A DNA stretch of 28,057 bases from 66-474 sp051954935 (GCA_051954935.1 JBQCHG010000072.1:1-28057), one strand, 5' to 3'. Shown: positions 1 to 8,038, counted from the stretch's first letter. A program made the numbers and translations. The notes: generated by a model from the letters alone, not told the origin.

Positions 1-149
1 TATACACTCCGGTTCCTGCGCTCCGGCGACGCGCAACATGCCTTCGCTCGCGACGCTTCTTCAGGGATTCAGGAAGCAAGGAAGCACGCGGCAAGCTCGC
101 ATTCATCCTGCTCGGCCTAGCTTCAATGACCTCGCCACGGAATCACGCC
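1..149. other. Leader region with no recognisable gene
   Basis: No reading frame here resembles a known protein, and no good promoter stands out. Short ATG-initiated frames on both strands have no family likeness. It is the upstream region of the exported protein starting at 150 and may hold the end of a gene lying outside the window. Confidence 0.4.
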
Positions 150-1268
150 ATGCGTCGCCACGTCCTGACGATTGCCCTCGCAACCGCGCTGTTCGCCTTC
201 GGCGCGCAGGCGGCCACGCACAAACACAAGAGCAAGCCGAAACCCGCGCAGACTCCGGCCGCGGCTGCCACGAGCGCGGCCCCGCAGGCGAGCGCACCGA
301 CGCCCGCGGAACGGGCGCGCATCAACGCCTTGATGCAATACCAGAAGGACCTGGTCAGCGTGCTGGCCTTGCGCGGCGATGCGCCGCACCTGCTCGGCGC
401 GGCGCTGCTGGCGCGTCCGCTGCCGGATCAACCGGAAGGGTTGAGTTATCACGACCTGATCGCGCGCGCGGCCAAGGCGCCCAGTGCCGGGCCCGGGGTC
501 GCCTGGGCGCAACTCGCCGATTGCGATGCGCAGGCCAACGCGTGCCCGAACGCGGATGCGTTCGCGCAGCTGCAGAAGCAGGCCGCCGGCAACGCGGCGG
601 TCTGGATGCTGGCGATGGATCTGGATGCCGGGAAGAACGATTCGAAGGCCGTGCGCGCCGATCTCGCCAAGGCCGCCGCCGCCACTGCGTATGACGATTA
701 CTTCGGCATTGCCCTGCAAGGCGTGGCGCTGAGCGTGGGCACGCTGCCGCCGCTACCCGACACCATGGCCGGCGCACAGGCAGGCGATCCGGCCACCGCA
801 GCGGGCGTGGAATTGCTGATCACCTTCGGGGTTGCCAACCAGCAGCCGCGGCCCTCATTGCAACCGCTGTTGCAACTGTGCGACGCGGACAGCGCCTCCA
901 AGGACGACGCACTGAAAGGCGATTGCCTGAAAGCCGCGCACGATCTGGAGTGGGGCAGCAGCCCGGTCGGCCGCGCGGTCGGCTTGCACATCCGAGGCGA
1001 ACTCGATCCTTCGTCCAAGGCCGATGCCCAGAAACAGGCACGCGACCTTGCGTGGCAGATGCAGAATTACGGCGCGATCGGGATCAAGGCGCTCACCGAC
1101 GACAAACTCGCGCAGACCTTGCTGGAGGCCGCGCGCACCGGCGGGACCGAGTTGAGCCTGGTGCTCTCCACGTTGCGCGCCAATGGCATTCCCACCGAAG
1201 CGCCGACCGATTGGCAACCGCCGCAACCGGAATCGCAGCCGGCATCCGGCTCCAGTACCGGCCAGTGA
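150..1268 (+). CDS. Exported protein of unknown function, Ala/Pro-rich
   Basis: I do not recognise a family. The 372-residue product begins MRRHVLTIALATALFAF followed by an AQA/AT type signal-peptidase site near residue 20, so export to the periplasm is likely. Residues 22-60 form a Lys/Ala/Pro/Thr-rich low-complexity linker. The rest is helical and Ala-rich with four scattered cysteines (in ADCDAQANAC, LCDAD and GDC), which could form disulfides. The C-terminus is again Pro/Ser/Gln-rich. The ATG at 150 is preferred over the in-frame ATG at 126 because it places the signal peptide at the very N-terminus. It lies 45 bp upstream of sixA and may lead a four-gene operon. The helical body could be TPR-like, but no clear repeat is visible. 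Confidence 0.75.
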   Translation: MRRHVLTIALATALFAFGAQAATHKHKSKPKPAQTPAAAATSAAPQASAPTPAERARINALMQYQKDLVSVLALRGDAPHLLGAALLARPLPDQPEGLSYHDLIARAAKAPSAGPGVAWAQLADCDAQANACPNADAFAQLQKQAAGNAAVWMLAMDLDAGKNDSKAVRADLAKAAAATAYDDYFGIALQGVALSVGTLPPLPDTMAGAQAGDPATAAGVELLITFGVANQQPRPSLQPLLQLCDADSASKDDALKGDCLKAAHDLEWGSSPVGRAVGLHIRGELDPSSKADAQKQARDLAWQMQNYGAIGIKALTDDKLAQTLLEAARTGGTELSLVLSTLRANGIPTEAPTDWQPPQPESQPASGSSTGQ

Positions 1269-1285
1269 CAACGCTCCTGCTCTTG

Positions 1286-1306
1286 CGAACCTCGAACCTC
1301 GAATCC
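1286..1306 (+). repeat. Three tandem 7-bp units before sixA
   Basis: CGAACCT, CGAACCT and CGAATCC follow one another directly in the 45-bp spacer between the exported-protein gene and sixA. The role is unknown. It may be a short intergenic heptamer repeat. Confidence 0.5.
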
Positions 1307-1313
1307 GATTGCC

Positions 1314-1808
1314 GTGACACGTGAGTTGATCCTGCTGCGACATGCCGAAGCGATGCAGATCGCGCTGGGCGGCAGCGACCGCGCGCGTCCGCTGAGCCTG
1401 CGCGGAGAACAGGAGGCGCGCCAAGCCGGTGCCTGGCTGCGCAGCCAGGACGCAGCGCCCGACGTGGTGCTGTGTTCGCCGGCGCGGCGCGCGCAGATGA
1501 CCGTGGAACGCGCGCTGGACGCGTTGTTCGCCCACGGCGCGCCGTCACCCATCCCGAAGTTCGTGCCGGAGATCTACGACGCCACGCCGGGCGCGCTGAT
1601 CGCCGTGCTTGAGCAGCACGTCGCCAGTTCACGGCAGATGCTGATGGTCGGACACAATCCGGGCATGGAACAGTTGCTCGCGCTGCTGGTCAGCGGGCGC
1701 TCGCCGGATGCGCGTGGCGTGCCGCCCGCCGGGTTGGCCTGGATCGAATTGCAGGATTCCGGCTTCGAGCCGGGCAGCGCGCGGCTGCGCGCCTTCTGGT
1801 CGCCGTGA
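1314..1808 (+). CDS. sixA: Phosphohistidine phosphatase SixA
   Basis: This is a 164-residue protein of the histidine phosphatase (phosphoglycerate mutase-like) superfamily. It opens with LILLRHAEA, where R9-H10 form the RH motif carrying the phospho-accepting histidine. The second catalytic histidine is H114 in MVGHNPGME. Length and layout match SixA (about 160 residues), which removes phosphate from phosphohistidine on HPt domains or on the nitrogen-related PTS protein NPr. The start is GTG; no strong ribosome-binding site precedes it, but the frame begins exactly where SixA proteins do. Its TGA overlaps the ATG of the next gene, so the two are probably translationally coupled. Which phosphohistidine it acts on cannot be told from sequence. 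Confidence 0.88.
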   Translation: MTRELILLRHAEAMQIALGGSDRARPLSLRGEQEARQAGAWLRSQDAAPDVVLCSPARRAQMTVERALDALFAHGAPSPIPKFVPEIYDATPGALIAVLEQHVASSRQMLMVGHNPGMEQLLALLVSGRSPDARGVPPAGLAWIELQDSGFEPGSARLRAFWSP

Positions 1809-2365
1809 TGTCGCGTGTCGTCGCGACGGTGCTGCTGGCGCTGACGTGCGCGGCCGCACACGCGGAGCCGGAAGTCTGGCCGATCGACAGCGCGCGTTCC
1901 TCCGCGCGATTCAGCGTGCGCACGCTGTGGTTCACCCACGAGCGCGGCGTCTTCGACGGCGTGCACGGCGAGCTGCGACGCAACGATGCCGATCGCGACG
2001 TCGTGGATGCCTGGATAGACACCGACAGCCTGAGCATGGATGACGCCCATGCCTTGAGGGAAGCGCGCGGCCCGGGCTTCTTTGACGTGGCGCAATACCC
2101 GCGCATCCACTTCGTCTCCTCGCCGCTCGCGCCGACCGTGCTGGGCGACGGCGGCACATTGGAAGGCATCCTCGACCTGCGCGGTCAGCGCCGCTGGGTG
2201 CAGTTCACGGTGCTGCCTTCCGCCTGCCCCGCGCAGCCACTGACCTGCCCGATCCGCGTGCACGGCACGCTTTCACGCGGTTCATTCGACATGCGCGCAT
2301 ATCGCGGCCTTTTGTCCGACAAGGTCGTGTTCGATCTCGACATCCTGCTCGATACTCCGGGTTAG
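1808..2365 (+). CDS. Secreted YceI-like lipocalin-fold protein
   Basis: The 185-residue product has a signal peptide (VATVLLALTCAAAHA, probable cleavage after AHA). The mature part reads like the YceI family: WPIDSARSSARFSVRTLWF at the start, then a central LEGILDLRG segment and a final SFDMRAY...DKVVFDLDI strand region. YceI proteins are periplasmic beta-barrels that in known cases bind isoprenoid-like lipids. Cysteines in PSACPAQPLTC may pair. The ATG at 1808 overlaps the sixA stop (TGATG); a GTG at 1805 is an alternative. The ligand is unknown. Confidence 0.82.
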   Translation: MSRVVATVLLALTCAAAHAEPEVWPIDSARSSARFSVRTLWFTHERGVFDGVHGELRRNDADRDVVDAWIDTDSLSMDDAHALREARGPGFFDVAQYPRIHFVSSPLAPTVLGDGGTLEGILDLRGQRRWVQFTVLPSACPAQPLTCPIRVHGTLSRGSFDMRAYRGLLSDKVVFDLDILLDTPG

Positions 2366-2387
2366 CATCCGGATCCGGAGGAGAGCG

Positions 2388-4208
2388 ATGCAGTTGCGAC
2401 GTCACTTGCTGCTGTTGTGTGCACTGGCCATGCTGCTGGGCGGCTGCGTTCCGCTGTCGCCACGGCGCATCCACCGCGCCGATGCGATCGTCGCGGCCAG
2501 CGTGGACCGCCGCCTGGACTGCCATGCCGCGGATGCATGTGCCAAGCCCTCGCCGTTCCTCGATCAGGCGAAGGCCGCGATTGCACAGTCGGATCCGAAA
2601 CATCCGCACAATGTGGCCACGCTGCTGGATCTGGGCGAGGACGCGCTGGTGGCGCGCATCAACCTGATCCGTGCGGCGCGCAAATCCATCGATATCCAGA
2701 CCTACATCTGGGCCAAGGACGATGCCGGCCTGCTGGTGCTGGATGAACTGGTGAACGCGGCGCGACGCGGGGTGAAGGTACGCATCCTCGCCGACCAGTT
2801 GGGGTCGTTGAACGATCCCGCGCTGCTCTCGCGGCTGGCGCGCGCCAGCAACAACCTGGAGATCCGCCTCTACAACCCGACCTTCGACAAGGCGCAGAAC
2901 AACTTCGCCGAATACACCGCCAGCATCCTGTGCTGTTTCAATCGCTTCAACCAGCGCATGCACAACAAGCTCTTCCTGGTGGACGGCGAGGTCGGCATCA
3001 CCGGCGGGCGCAATTACGAGGACCGCTATTACGACTGGGATCGGCAGCTCGATTTCCTCGACCGCGACGTGATGATCGCCGGGCCTGCCGCGCGCCAGAT
3101 GGCCGAGAGCTTCGAGATCTTCTGGAACCATCCGCGCTCTGTGCCGCTCACGCACCTGCGCGATGCGAACGCGCGCATCCTCGCGCATCCCTTCGACGCT
3201 CCGCCATGGGTGACGCCGGTGTACGGTTTCCCCAGGCGCGTGGCACGCGTGCAGGCCGAGGCGGAAGATGCGGTCTTTCTGCGTGCGCACTTCACCGGGA
3301 TGACGGTGGGCCGGGTGGATTATTTCTACGACCTGCCTTCGAAGACCAAGGCCGTGCACGGACGCGATGCCAAGGAACTCACGCGCGACCTGATGAAACT
3401 GCTCGGCAGTGCGCAGCGCGAAGTCGTCCTGCAGACGCCATACCTGGTGCTGACCCGTCGCGCCGGCGGCATTTTCAAGGAATTGCACACGCGCAATCCG
3501 CCGGTGCACGTGCTGGTCTCGACCAATTCGCTCGCCTCCACGGACGCGCTGCCGGTCTATGCGCTGTCCTACAAGCACCGCAAGAAATTCCTGGTGGACT
3601 ACGGCTTCGATATCCATGAGTTGAAGCCGCATCCCCTGGATGCGCCGCAAATGGTCGCCAATTATGCGGCGCTCTCGGACGAGGACGCGACCGCGGCGAT
3701 GGGCGGACGGCGCGGCGCGGTGCCGCTCAAGCCCGAGGATTTCGGTCCCCGGGTCAGCCTGCATGCGAAATCGCTGGTCGTGGATGGCCGCGTGGCCATG
3801 GTCGGCTCGCACAACTTCGATCCACGCTCGTCCAACTACAACACCGAATCCGGCGTGATCATCCACGACCCGAAGTTCGCGGCCGCGTTGCGCGCCGACA
3901 TCGTCAGCGCGACCCAGCCGCAGAACTCATGGCTGATCGCACCGCGCCATCCGATCCCGTTGATCGGCGACGTCAGCAACGCGATCGGCGAGTTCTCGCG
4001 GCGCCTGCCGATCTTCGACCTGTGGCCGTTCGATTACGCGACCAGCTACGAGCTGAAGCCGGGCTGCGATCCGCTGCCGCCCTCGGATCCGAATTTCCCG
4101 AAATGCTACGAGTCGGTCGGCGATTTCCCGGAAGTGAACCTCTCGCTGACCGCGATCATCACGCGCTTCATCACGGCGTTCGGTGCGGGGATACAGGGCA
4201 TCCTGTAA
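2388..4208 (+). CDS. Phospholipase D / cardiolipin synthase-like lipoprotein (ClsC type)
   Basis: This 606-residue protein has two HxKxxxxD phospholipase-D motifs: HNKLFLVD (H192, K194, D199) followed by ITGGRNY, and HAKSLVVD (H459, K461, D466) followed by GSHNFDPRSSNYNTE. Both catalytic sets are intact. The N-terminus (LLLLCALAMLLGGC) carries a lipobox, so the mature protein is probably a lipoprotein anchored at Cys20. The ITGGRN signature resembles ClsC/YmdC-type enzymes, which make cardiolipin from phosphatidylglycerol and phosphatidylethanolamine; ClsC itself is shorter (about 470 residues). The strong ribosome-binding site ggagga lies just before the ATG, and the gene starts 22 bp after the yceI-like gene, suggesting one operon. 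The substrate is inferred; a phospholipase role is also possible. Confidence 0.82.
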   Translation: MQLRRHLLLLCALAMLLGGCVPLSPRRIHRADAIVAASVDRRLDCHAADACAKPSPFLDQAKAAIAQSDPKHPHNVATLLDLGEDALVARINLIRAARKSIDIQTYIWAKDDAGLLVLDELVNAARRGVKVRILADQLGSLNDPALLSRLARASNNLEIRLYNPTFDKAQNNFAEYTASILCCFNRFNQRMHNKLFLVDGEVGITGGRNYEDRYYDWDRQLDFLDRDVMIAGPAARQMAESFEIFWNHPRSVPLTHLRDANARILAHPFDAPPWVTPVYGFPRRVARVQAEAEDAVFLRAHFTGMTVGRVDYFYDLPSKTKAVHGRDAKELTRDLMKLLGSAQREVVLQTPYLVLTRRAGGIFKELHTRNPPVHVLVSTNSLASTDALPVYALSYKHRKKFLVDYGFDIHELKPHPLDAPQMVANYAALSDEDATAAMGGRRGAVPLKPEDFGPRVSLHAKSLVVDGRVAMVGSHNFDPRSSNYNTESGVIIHDPKFAAALRADIVSATQPQNSWLIAPRHPIPLIGDVSNAIGEFSRRLPIFDLWPFDYATSYELKPGCDPLPPSDPNFPKCYESVGDFPEVNLSLTAIITRFITAFGAGIQGIL

Positions 4209-4229
4209 GCGATCGCACAGAACATCGCT
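4208..4229. terminator. Short hairpin between convergent genes
   Basis: AGCGAT (4208-4213) and ATCGCT (4224-4229) form a 6-bp stem with a 10-nt loop in the gap between the converging phospholipase-D and kinB genes. There is no T-run, so this is only a weak candidate for a bidirectional terminator. Confidence 0.25.
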
Positions 4230-5662
4230 CAGGGGTCCACCTTCGCCATTTCGCCGGTGTTGGAGCCGACCTGCAGCGGCAGATAGACGCAGAAGCGTGT
4301 CTCCACCCCCGGCACCGATTGCGCCTCGATGCGGCCGCCGTGCCGCTCGACGATTTCGCGGCACAAGGTGAGCCCAAGCCCCGCGGCGCCGTGCTTCTCG
4401 CCGACCTGGACGAACGGATCGAAGATGCGCTGCAGCTCGTGCGCGGCGATGCCTTCGCCATTGTCGCTGACGCTCAGCTCCAGTTCGTTGCTGCCACCGG
4501 CGATGGCGAGCGACAGCCCGATCCTGCCGCCCGGCGGCGTGTGCCGCAACGCATTGTCGAGCAGGTTGTCGAGCACGCGATCGCATTCCGCCGCATCGAT
4601 CCGGAGTTCGGGCAGGTCGGACGCGATCTGCCCGTACAGCTCGATCCGTCTTGCGCGGGCGCGAAGGGCGACGCGCTGCAGCGCCGCGCGCGCGGCCTGC
4701 TCGGGCTTGCACGGCCGGGCCGGCTTGATCGGTCCGCGCAATCGGGAGATATCCAGAAGGTTGTGCAGCAGCACGGTCAACCGCGCAGCTTCCTCGCGCA
4801 CGGTTTGCAACAAATCTGCCTCGCGCGAGCCGGAGGCGAAGTGCGCGCGCTCCACCAGCAGGTCCAGTGCCATGCGCAGGCCGGTCAGCGGCGTGCGCAA
4901 TTCGTGCGAGGCGCGCAGCACGAACTCGTTGCGGTCTCGCGCGAAGCGCCGTTCGGCCGTCACGTCGCGCAACACCAGCACCAATCCCGGACGCGAATCC
5001 GCGAACGGCATGAAGCTGCAGCGCAACTCGCGCCGCAACACGCCCTCTCCCAGGCTGACCTCCAGGGCCGCGGCCTGTCCGGTCGGATGCGCGCGCCGCA
5101 GGCACAGGCGCGCGTGCGCGTCGAAGTCGTCACGACCGAGGACCTCGTCCAGGCTCTTGCCGAGCGCATCCTCGACGCGCGTGCCGAGTTGGCGCGCGGC
5201 GATCGGGTTCAACCGCTCGATCCGCACGTGTTCATCCAGAATCACCAGCCCGTCGTCAATGCTGTTCAGCATCGTCTCGTTGCGGCGCTGTTCGGAAAGC
5301 AGCTTGTTCACGTCGCTGGCGTGAAAGGCCGCCAGCGCTTCGGCCATTTCGTTGAAAGTCGCGCCGAGCGTGTTGCCTTCGCTGAAAGCCGCGCCGCCGA
5401 CGCGCACGTCGAAACGACCGGCGGAAATCGAGCGCGTGGCCGCGGCGATCTGTTCCAGAGGGCGCGCGATCATGGCTGCAAGGCGCAGGCTCGACCAGAT
5501 GCTGGCGACGATCAGCAGCGCGCCGCCGATCCACAACAGCAGCGATGCGACATGCCCGAGCCGGCCGAAGTGTGTCAGGACCACGCAGAACGCAACGATG
5601 CCGGCCACCGCCAGGGTGAGGAACGCCGCATAGCTGAGCAGGATGGTGTGCTTGAGTCTCAT
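4229..5662 (-). CDS. kinB: KinB-like sensor histidine kinase without periplasmic domain
   Basis: This 477-residue kinase has two membrane helices (about residues 7-29 and 40-60), then HAMP (about 60-115), PAS (about 128-240), HisKA with H253 in RASHELRTPL, and a HATPase domain with N370 (DNLLDNALRH), D400-NGEGI and GLGLTL. All phosphotransfer and ATP-binding motifs are intact. Its partner upstream is AlgB, which pairs with KinB in Pseudomonas. KinB there is about 595 residues with a periplasmic helical sensor between the two helices; here only about ten residues separate them, so that domain is missing and input probably comes through the membrane, HAMP or PAS. No clear ribosome-binding site precedes either ATG at 5662 or in-frame 5677. 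The name is by context and resemblance. Confidence 0.8.
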   Translation of the reverse strand: MRLKHTILLSYAAFLTLAVAGIVAFCVVLTHFGRLGHVASLLLWIGGALLIVASIWSSLRLAAMIARPLEQIAAATRSISAGRFDVRVGGAAFSEGNTLGATFNEMAEALAAFHASDVNKLLSEQRRNETMLNSIDDGLVILDEHVRIERLNPIAARQLGTRVEDALGKSLDEVLGRDDFDAHARLCLRRAHPTGQAAALEVSLGEGVLRRELRCSFMPFADSRPGLVLVLRDVTAERRFARDRNEFVLRASHELRTPLTGLRMALDLLVERAHFASGSREADLLQTVREEAARLTVLLHNLLDISRLRGPIKPARPCKPEQAARAALQRVALRARARRIELYGQIASDLPELRIDAAECDRVLDNLLDNALRHTPPGGRIGLSLAIAGGSNELELSVSDNGEGIAAHELQRIFDPFVQVGEKHGAAGLGLTLCREIVERHGGRIEAQSVPGVETRFCVYLPLQVGSNTGEMAKVDP

Positions 5663-5681
5663 TGTGTTTGCGATCATCCAT

Positions 5682-5719
5682 GATCGCGGCGCTCGAATGC
5701 CGCTCGTTCTGCCGCGATC
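5682..5719 (-). other. Inverted repeat just upstream of kinB
   Basis: GATCGCGGC (5682-5690) and GCCGCGATC (5711-5719) are perfect 9-bp arms around a 20-nt loop. The structure ends only 5 nt before the alternative kinB ATG at 5677, so folding in the mRNA could affect ribosome access. The function is inferred. Confidence 0.4.
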
Positions 5720-5744
5720 CGCGGGGCCACGACCAAGTCCAGAA

Positions 5745-5769
5745 GCGGCCATCCATGGCCGCACTTTTT
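5745..5769. terminator. GC-rich hairpin in the algB-kinB gap
   Basis: GCGGCC, a 6-nt loop and GGCCGC (5745-5762) are followed on the plus strand by a run of five T (5765-5769), the form of a rho-independent terminator. Read in the algB-to-kinB direction the hairpin is followed only by TTCT, so it would be a partial terminator or mRNA structure separating kinB expression from algB. Confidence 0.4.
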
Positions 5770-5853
5770 CACAAAGGCACTCGTCCGTGATTGCGGCTTG
5801 ACGAAAACCATGGCTGCACTCTCCACAAAAAGCCCGATTCCCTGTCCGCCTCC

Positions 5854-7248
5854 TCAAACCCCGTAGCGCTTGCGTTTGCGATAGAGCGTGGAAACATCGA
5901 TGCCCAGCGTGCGCGCGGCGTTCTCCAGCGTGTCGCTGCGCGCCAGCACGCTCCGGATGTGCACGCGTTCCAGTTCGTCCAGCGTTTGCGGCAGGTAGCT
6001 CGGTGCCGCCGGCTCGGCGACCGCGTCGCCGAGCGCCAAATGGTGCGCCTCGATCTGCGATTCGTTGCACAGGATGGACGCGCGTTCCACCACGTTGCGC
6101 AGTTCGCGCACGTTGCCTGGCCAGCGATAACCAACCAGTGCGCGGCGGGCGGAATCGGCGAAGCCGCGCGCGCGCCGCCCATGCTCGGCGACGAAATCGG
6201 CCAGGAAACGTTCGGCGAGCGGCAGGATGTCCTCGGCGCGTTCGCGCAGGGCCGGCAGCCTCACCGCGATCACGTTCAGGCGATACAGCAGATCCTCGCG
6301 GAACGCGCCTTCGGCGACGCGCTGCTTCAAATCGTGGTTGGTCGCCGCGATCAACCGCACATCGGCGCGGCGGGTCACCGGGTCGCCCACCCGCTCGTAC
6401 TCGCGATCCTGCATGAAGCGCAGCAGCTTCGGTTGCAGATCCAGCGGTACGTCACCGACTTCGTCCAGGAACAGCGTGCCGCCGTCGGCCTGGCTGACCC
6501 TGCCGGCGGCATTCTGCACCGCGCCGGTAAAGGCGCCGCGGCGATGGCCGAATAGTTCGCTCTCGAACAGGGTGGGTGAGAGCGAGGGCGCGTTCACCGT
6601 CACGAAAGGCCCATGCGCGCGCTTGCTCCAGCGGTGGATGGCACGCGCCAGCATGCCCTTTCCTGTACCGCTCTCGCCCAGCAGCAGCACGGTGACGTCC
6701 GCGCCGGCCGCGCTGTGCGCGGTTTCCACCACCTGCCGCATCAGTGGCGAGCGGCTCGCCAGCGCGTCATCGGCTTCGTCGGCGCCGGCTGCGCGTTCGA
6801 GCTGCTCCAGCCGCAGCTCCATGCGCTGCGCGTTGATCTGTCGTTCCGCGGCGGCGCGCAACTGTTCGCAGGAGCATGGCTTGATCACGTAATCCGACGC
6901 GCCGGCGCGCATCGCCGCGACCGCGTTGTCGATCGAGGAGTGCGCGGTCACCATGATGATGCGCATCCACGGAGCGGCACTACGCAGTACCGGCAGCAGC
7001 TCGATGCCCGATGCGCTGCCGAGCTTCAGGTCGAGCAGGCACAGGTCGAACACCATCTGCTGCACCAGCCGTTCCGCGACCTCCGCGCCATCGGCGCAGG
7101 TGACGTCGCAACCGGCGTCTTCCAGGCAGTAACGGAAGGTCTTGCGGATCGCGGCCTCGTCGTCCACCACCAGCACGCGCGCGCGTGGCCGGTCTTCCTG
7201 CATCCGTTCCGGCGACAACAGTTCCACGTGCGCCTTGTTGGGTTCCAT
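5854..7248 (-). CDS. algB: NtrC-family response regulator AlgB
   Basis: The 464-residue protein has a receiver domain (about 23-140) with phospho-acceptor D73 and K123, an AAA+ sigma54-activator domain with Walker A GESGTGKG (191-198) and intact GAFTGA (238-243), and a Fis-type helix-turn-helix ending TLYRKRKRYGV. Receiver motifs such as FRYCLEDAG and IKPCSCEQL, and AAA+ stretches such as YERVGDPVTRRADVR, match Pseudomonas AlgB (449 residues) closely. There AlgB controls alginate and virulence genes with KinB. No alginate genes are visible here. The ATG at 7248 is preceded by ggag at good spacing. The gene lies 176-191 bp upstream of kinB on the same strand, with two hairpins in the gap. Confidence 0.9.
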   Translation of the reverse strand: MEPNKAHVELLSPERMQEDRPRARVLVVDDEAAIRKTFRYCLEDAGCDVTCADGAEVAERLVQQMVFDLCLLDLKLGSASGIELLPVLRSAAPWMRIIMVTAHSSIDNAVAAMRAGASDYVIKPCSCEQLRAAAERQINAQRMELRLEQLERAAGADEADDALASRSPLMRQVVETAHSAAGADVTVLLLGESGTGKGMLARAIHRWSKRAHGPFVTVNAPSLSPTLFESELFGHRRGAFTGAVQNAAGRVSQADGGTLFLDEVGDVPLDLQPKLLRFMQDREYERVGDPVTRRADVRLIAATNHDLKQRVAEGAFREDLLYRLNVIAVRLPALRERAEDILPLAERFLADFVAEHGRRARGFADSARRALVGYRWPGNVRELRNVVERASILCNESQIEAHHLALGDAVAEPAAPSYLPQTLDELERVHIRSVLARSDTLENAARTLGIDVSTLYRKRKRYGV

Positions 7249-7793
7249 CGCGACTCCGTGGTGCGCATCCGTGCCGGTTCAATGTGCGCCGTGGCTCATC
7301 CGCGTTCCACGACGGTCGTCACACTCCCCCGCATCGGCGCGGCAACACACCGCCGTGCCGTACACCGGAGGATCTCGGTGCAGGCCTGTCCGTGGCGATC
7401 CAGATGAGCCGTGGCCAATCCATGGCACGGCGGAGTTGCAGGCCCCGCACCCCGCGTCCGCGTCGTCAAGGGGCGAAAGCGCGGGCATTTTGCAAGCGGG
7501 AATGTGACGGTTTTGCAAATTGCATGGCCACCGGTGCGCGACCGCGCGCAACTCCTTGTCGGACAAGGGTCGAACAACGTGCGGAGACTGGCACGTGTCT
7601 TGAGGGAAATGCTGCGGCGGCGCGTCGCGGATCCCAAAAGCCAAGGCCGGCACAAGACACCAAGGCAGGTCTCCATCGCTGCAATCCCCCTGTTGCGATG
7701 GACCTCGAAAGCAAGGACGCAAGCTCGCATCGGACGCACCCGGATCCGCGACCCCGCCGTTCTTTGTATCCGACGCAAATGGAGTTTCAGCTC
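7249..7793. other. 545-bp divergent intergenic region
   Basis: No open frame here looks like a protein on either strand. The region separates algB (minus) from the small Ser-rich gene (plus) and contains a locally AT-richer patch. TTTTGCAA occurs twice 23 bp apart (7488-7495 and 7511-7518). TGGCAC-5-TTGAG at 7589-7604 resembles a sigma54 element but has GA in place of the usual GC at -12. A 7-bp inverted repeat CCATCGC/GCGATGG lies at 7673-7679 and 7695-7701. It probably holds the promoters of both genes. Confidence 0.5.
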
Positions 7794-7979
7794 ATGACGA
7801 AGCAATCCTCGTCGAAATCCGGCCAACACGGCTCCCAGCGCAGTTCCAATTCGCAGAACACCTCGAACGCCTCGCGCTCACGTTCGACCAGTTCCCGCGG
7901 CGCCCCGGGGCGTTCGCAATCCGGCCATTCGCAACAGGCCTCGGGCCATCGTCGGGCCAGCAGCGAGGAAGAGGAATAA
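7794..7979 (+). CDS. Small Ser/Arg/Gln-rich disordered protein
   Basis: No family is recognised. The 61-residue product starts MTKQSSSKSGQHG and ends RRASSEEEE. By count it has 20 serines, 7 arginines and 7 glutamines, and lacks Leu, Ile, Val, Phe, Tyr, Trp, Cys and Asp, so it should be intrinsically disordered: a basic body with an acidic tail. The ATG at 7794 is preceded by ggag at 7781-7784, nine bases upstream, which decides the start. An ATG at 7779 in the same frame (MEFQL) is less likely because the ribosome-binding site would lie inside the coding region. Serine is encoded by both TCN and AGY codons, so it is not a simple DNA repeat expansion. A role in nucleic-acid binding or stress would be a guess. 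Confidence 0.6.
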   Translation: MTKQSSSKSGQHGSQRSSNSQNTSNASRSRSTSSRGAPGRSQSGHSQQASGHRRASSEEEE

Positions 7980-8038
7980 GAGGAATAAACCCGTTGTCAC
8001 CGGCGCGGACGCCGTGGGCGTCTGCGCCGCCTGCGACC

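Noticed and set aside
2205..3866. A 553-codon minus-strand frame opposite the phospholipase-D gene
   Set aside because: The plus-strand gene has both catalytic motifs and a ribosome-binding site; the antisense translation matches nothing.
7423..7440. TGGCAC followed by TTGCA as a sigma54 promoter
   Set aside because: The spacer is 7 bp instead of 5, which is not tolerated by sigma54.
7185..7793. N-terminal extension of the Ser-rich gene (about 200 codons)
   Set aside because: It overlaps algB antisense and crosses the promoter region; a ribosome-binding site marks the ATG at 7794.
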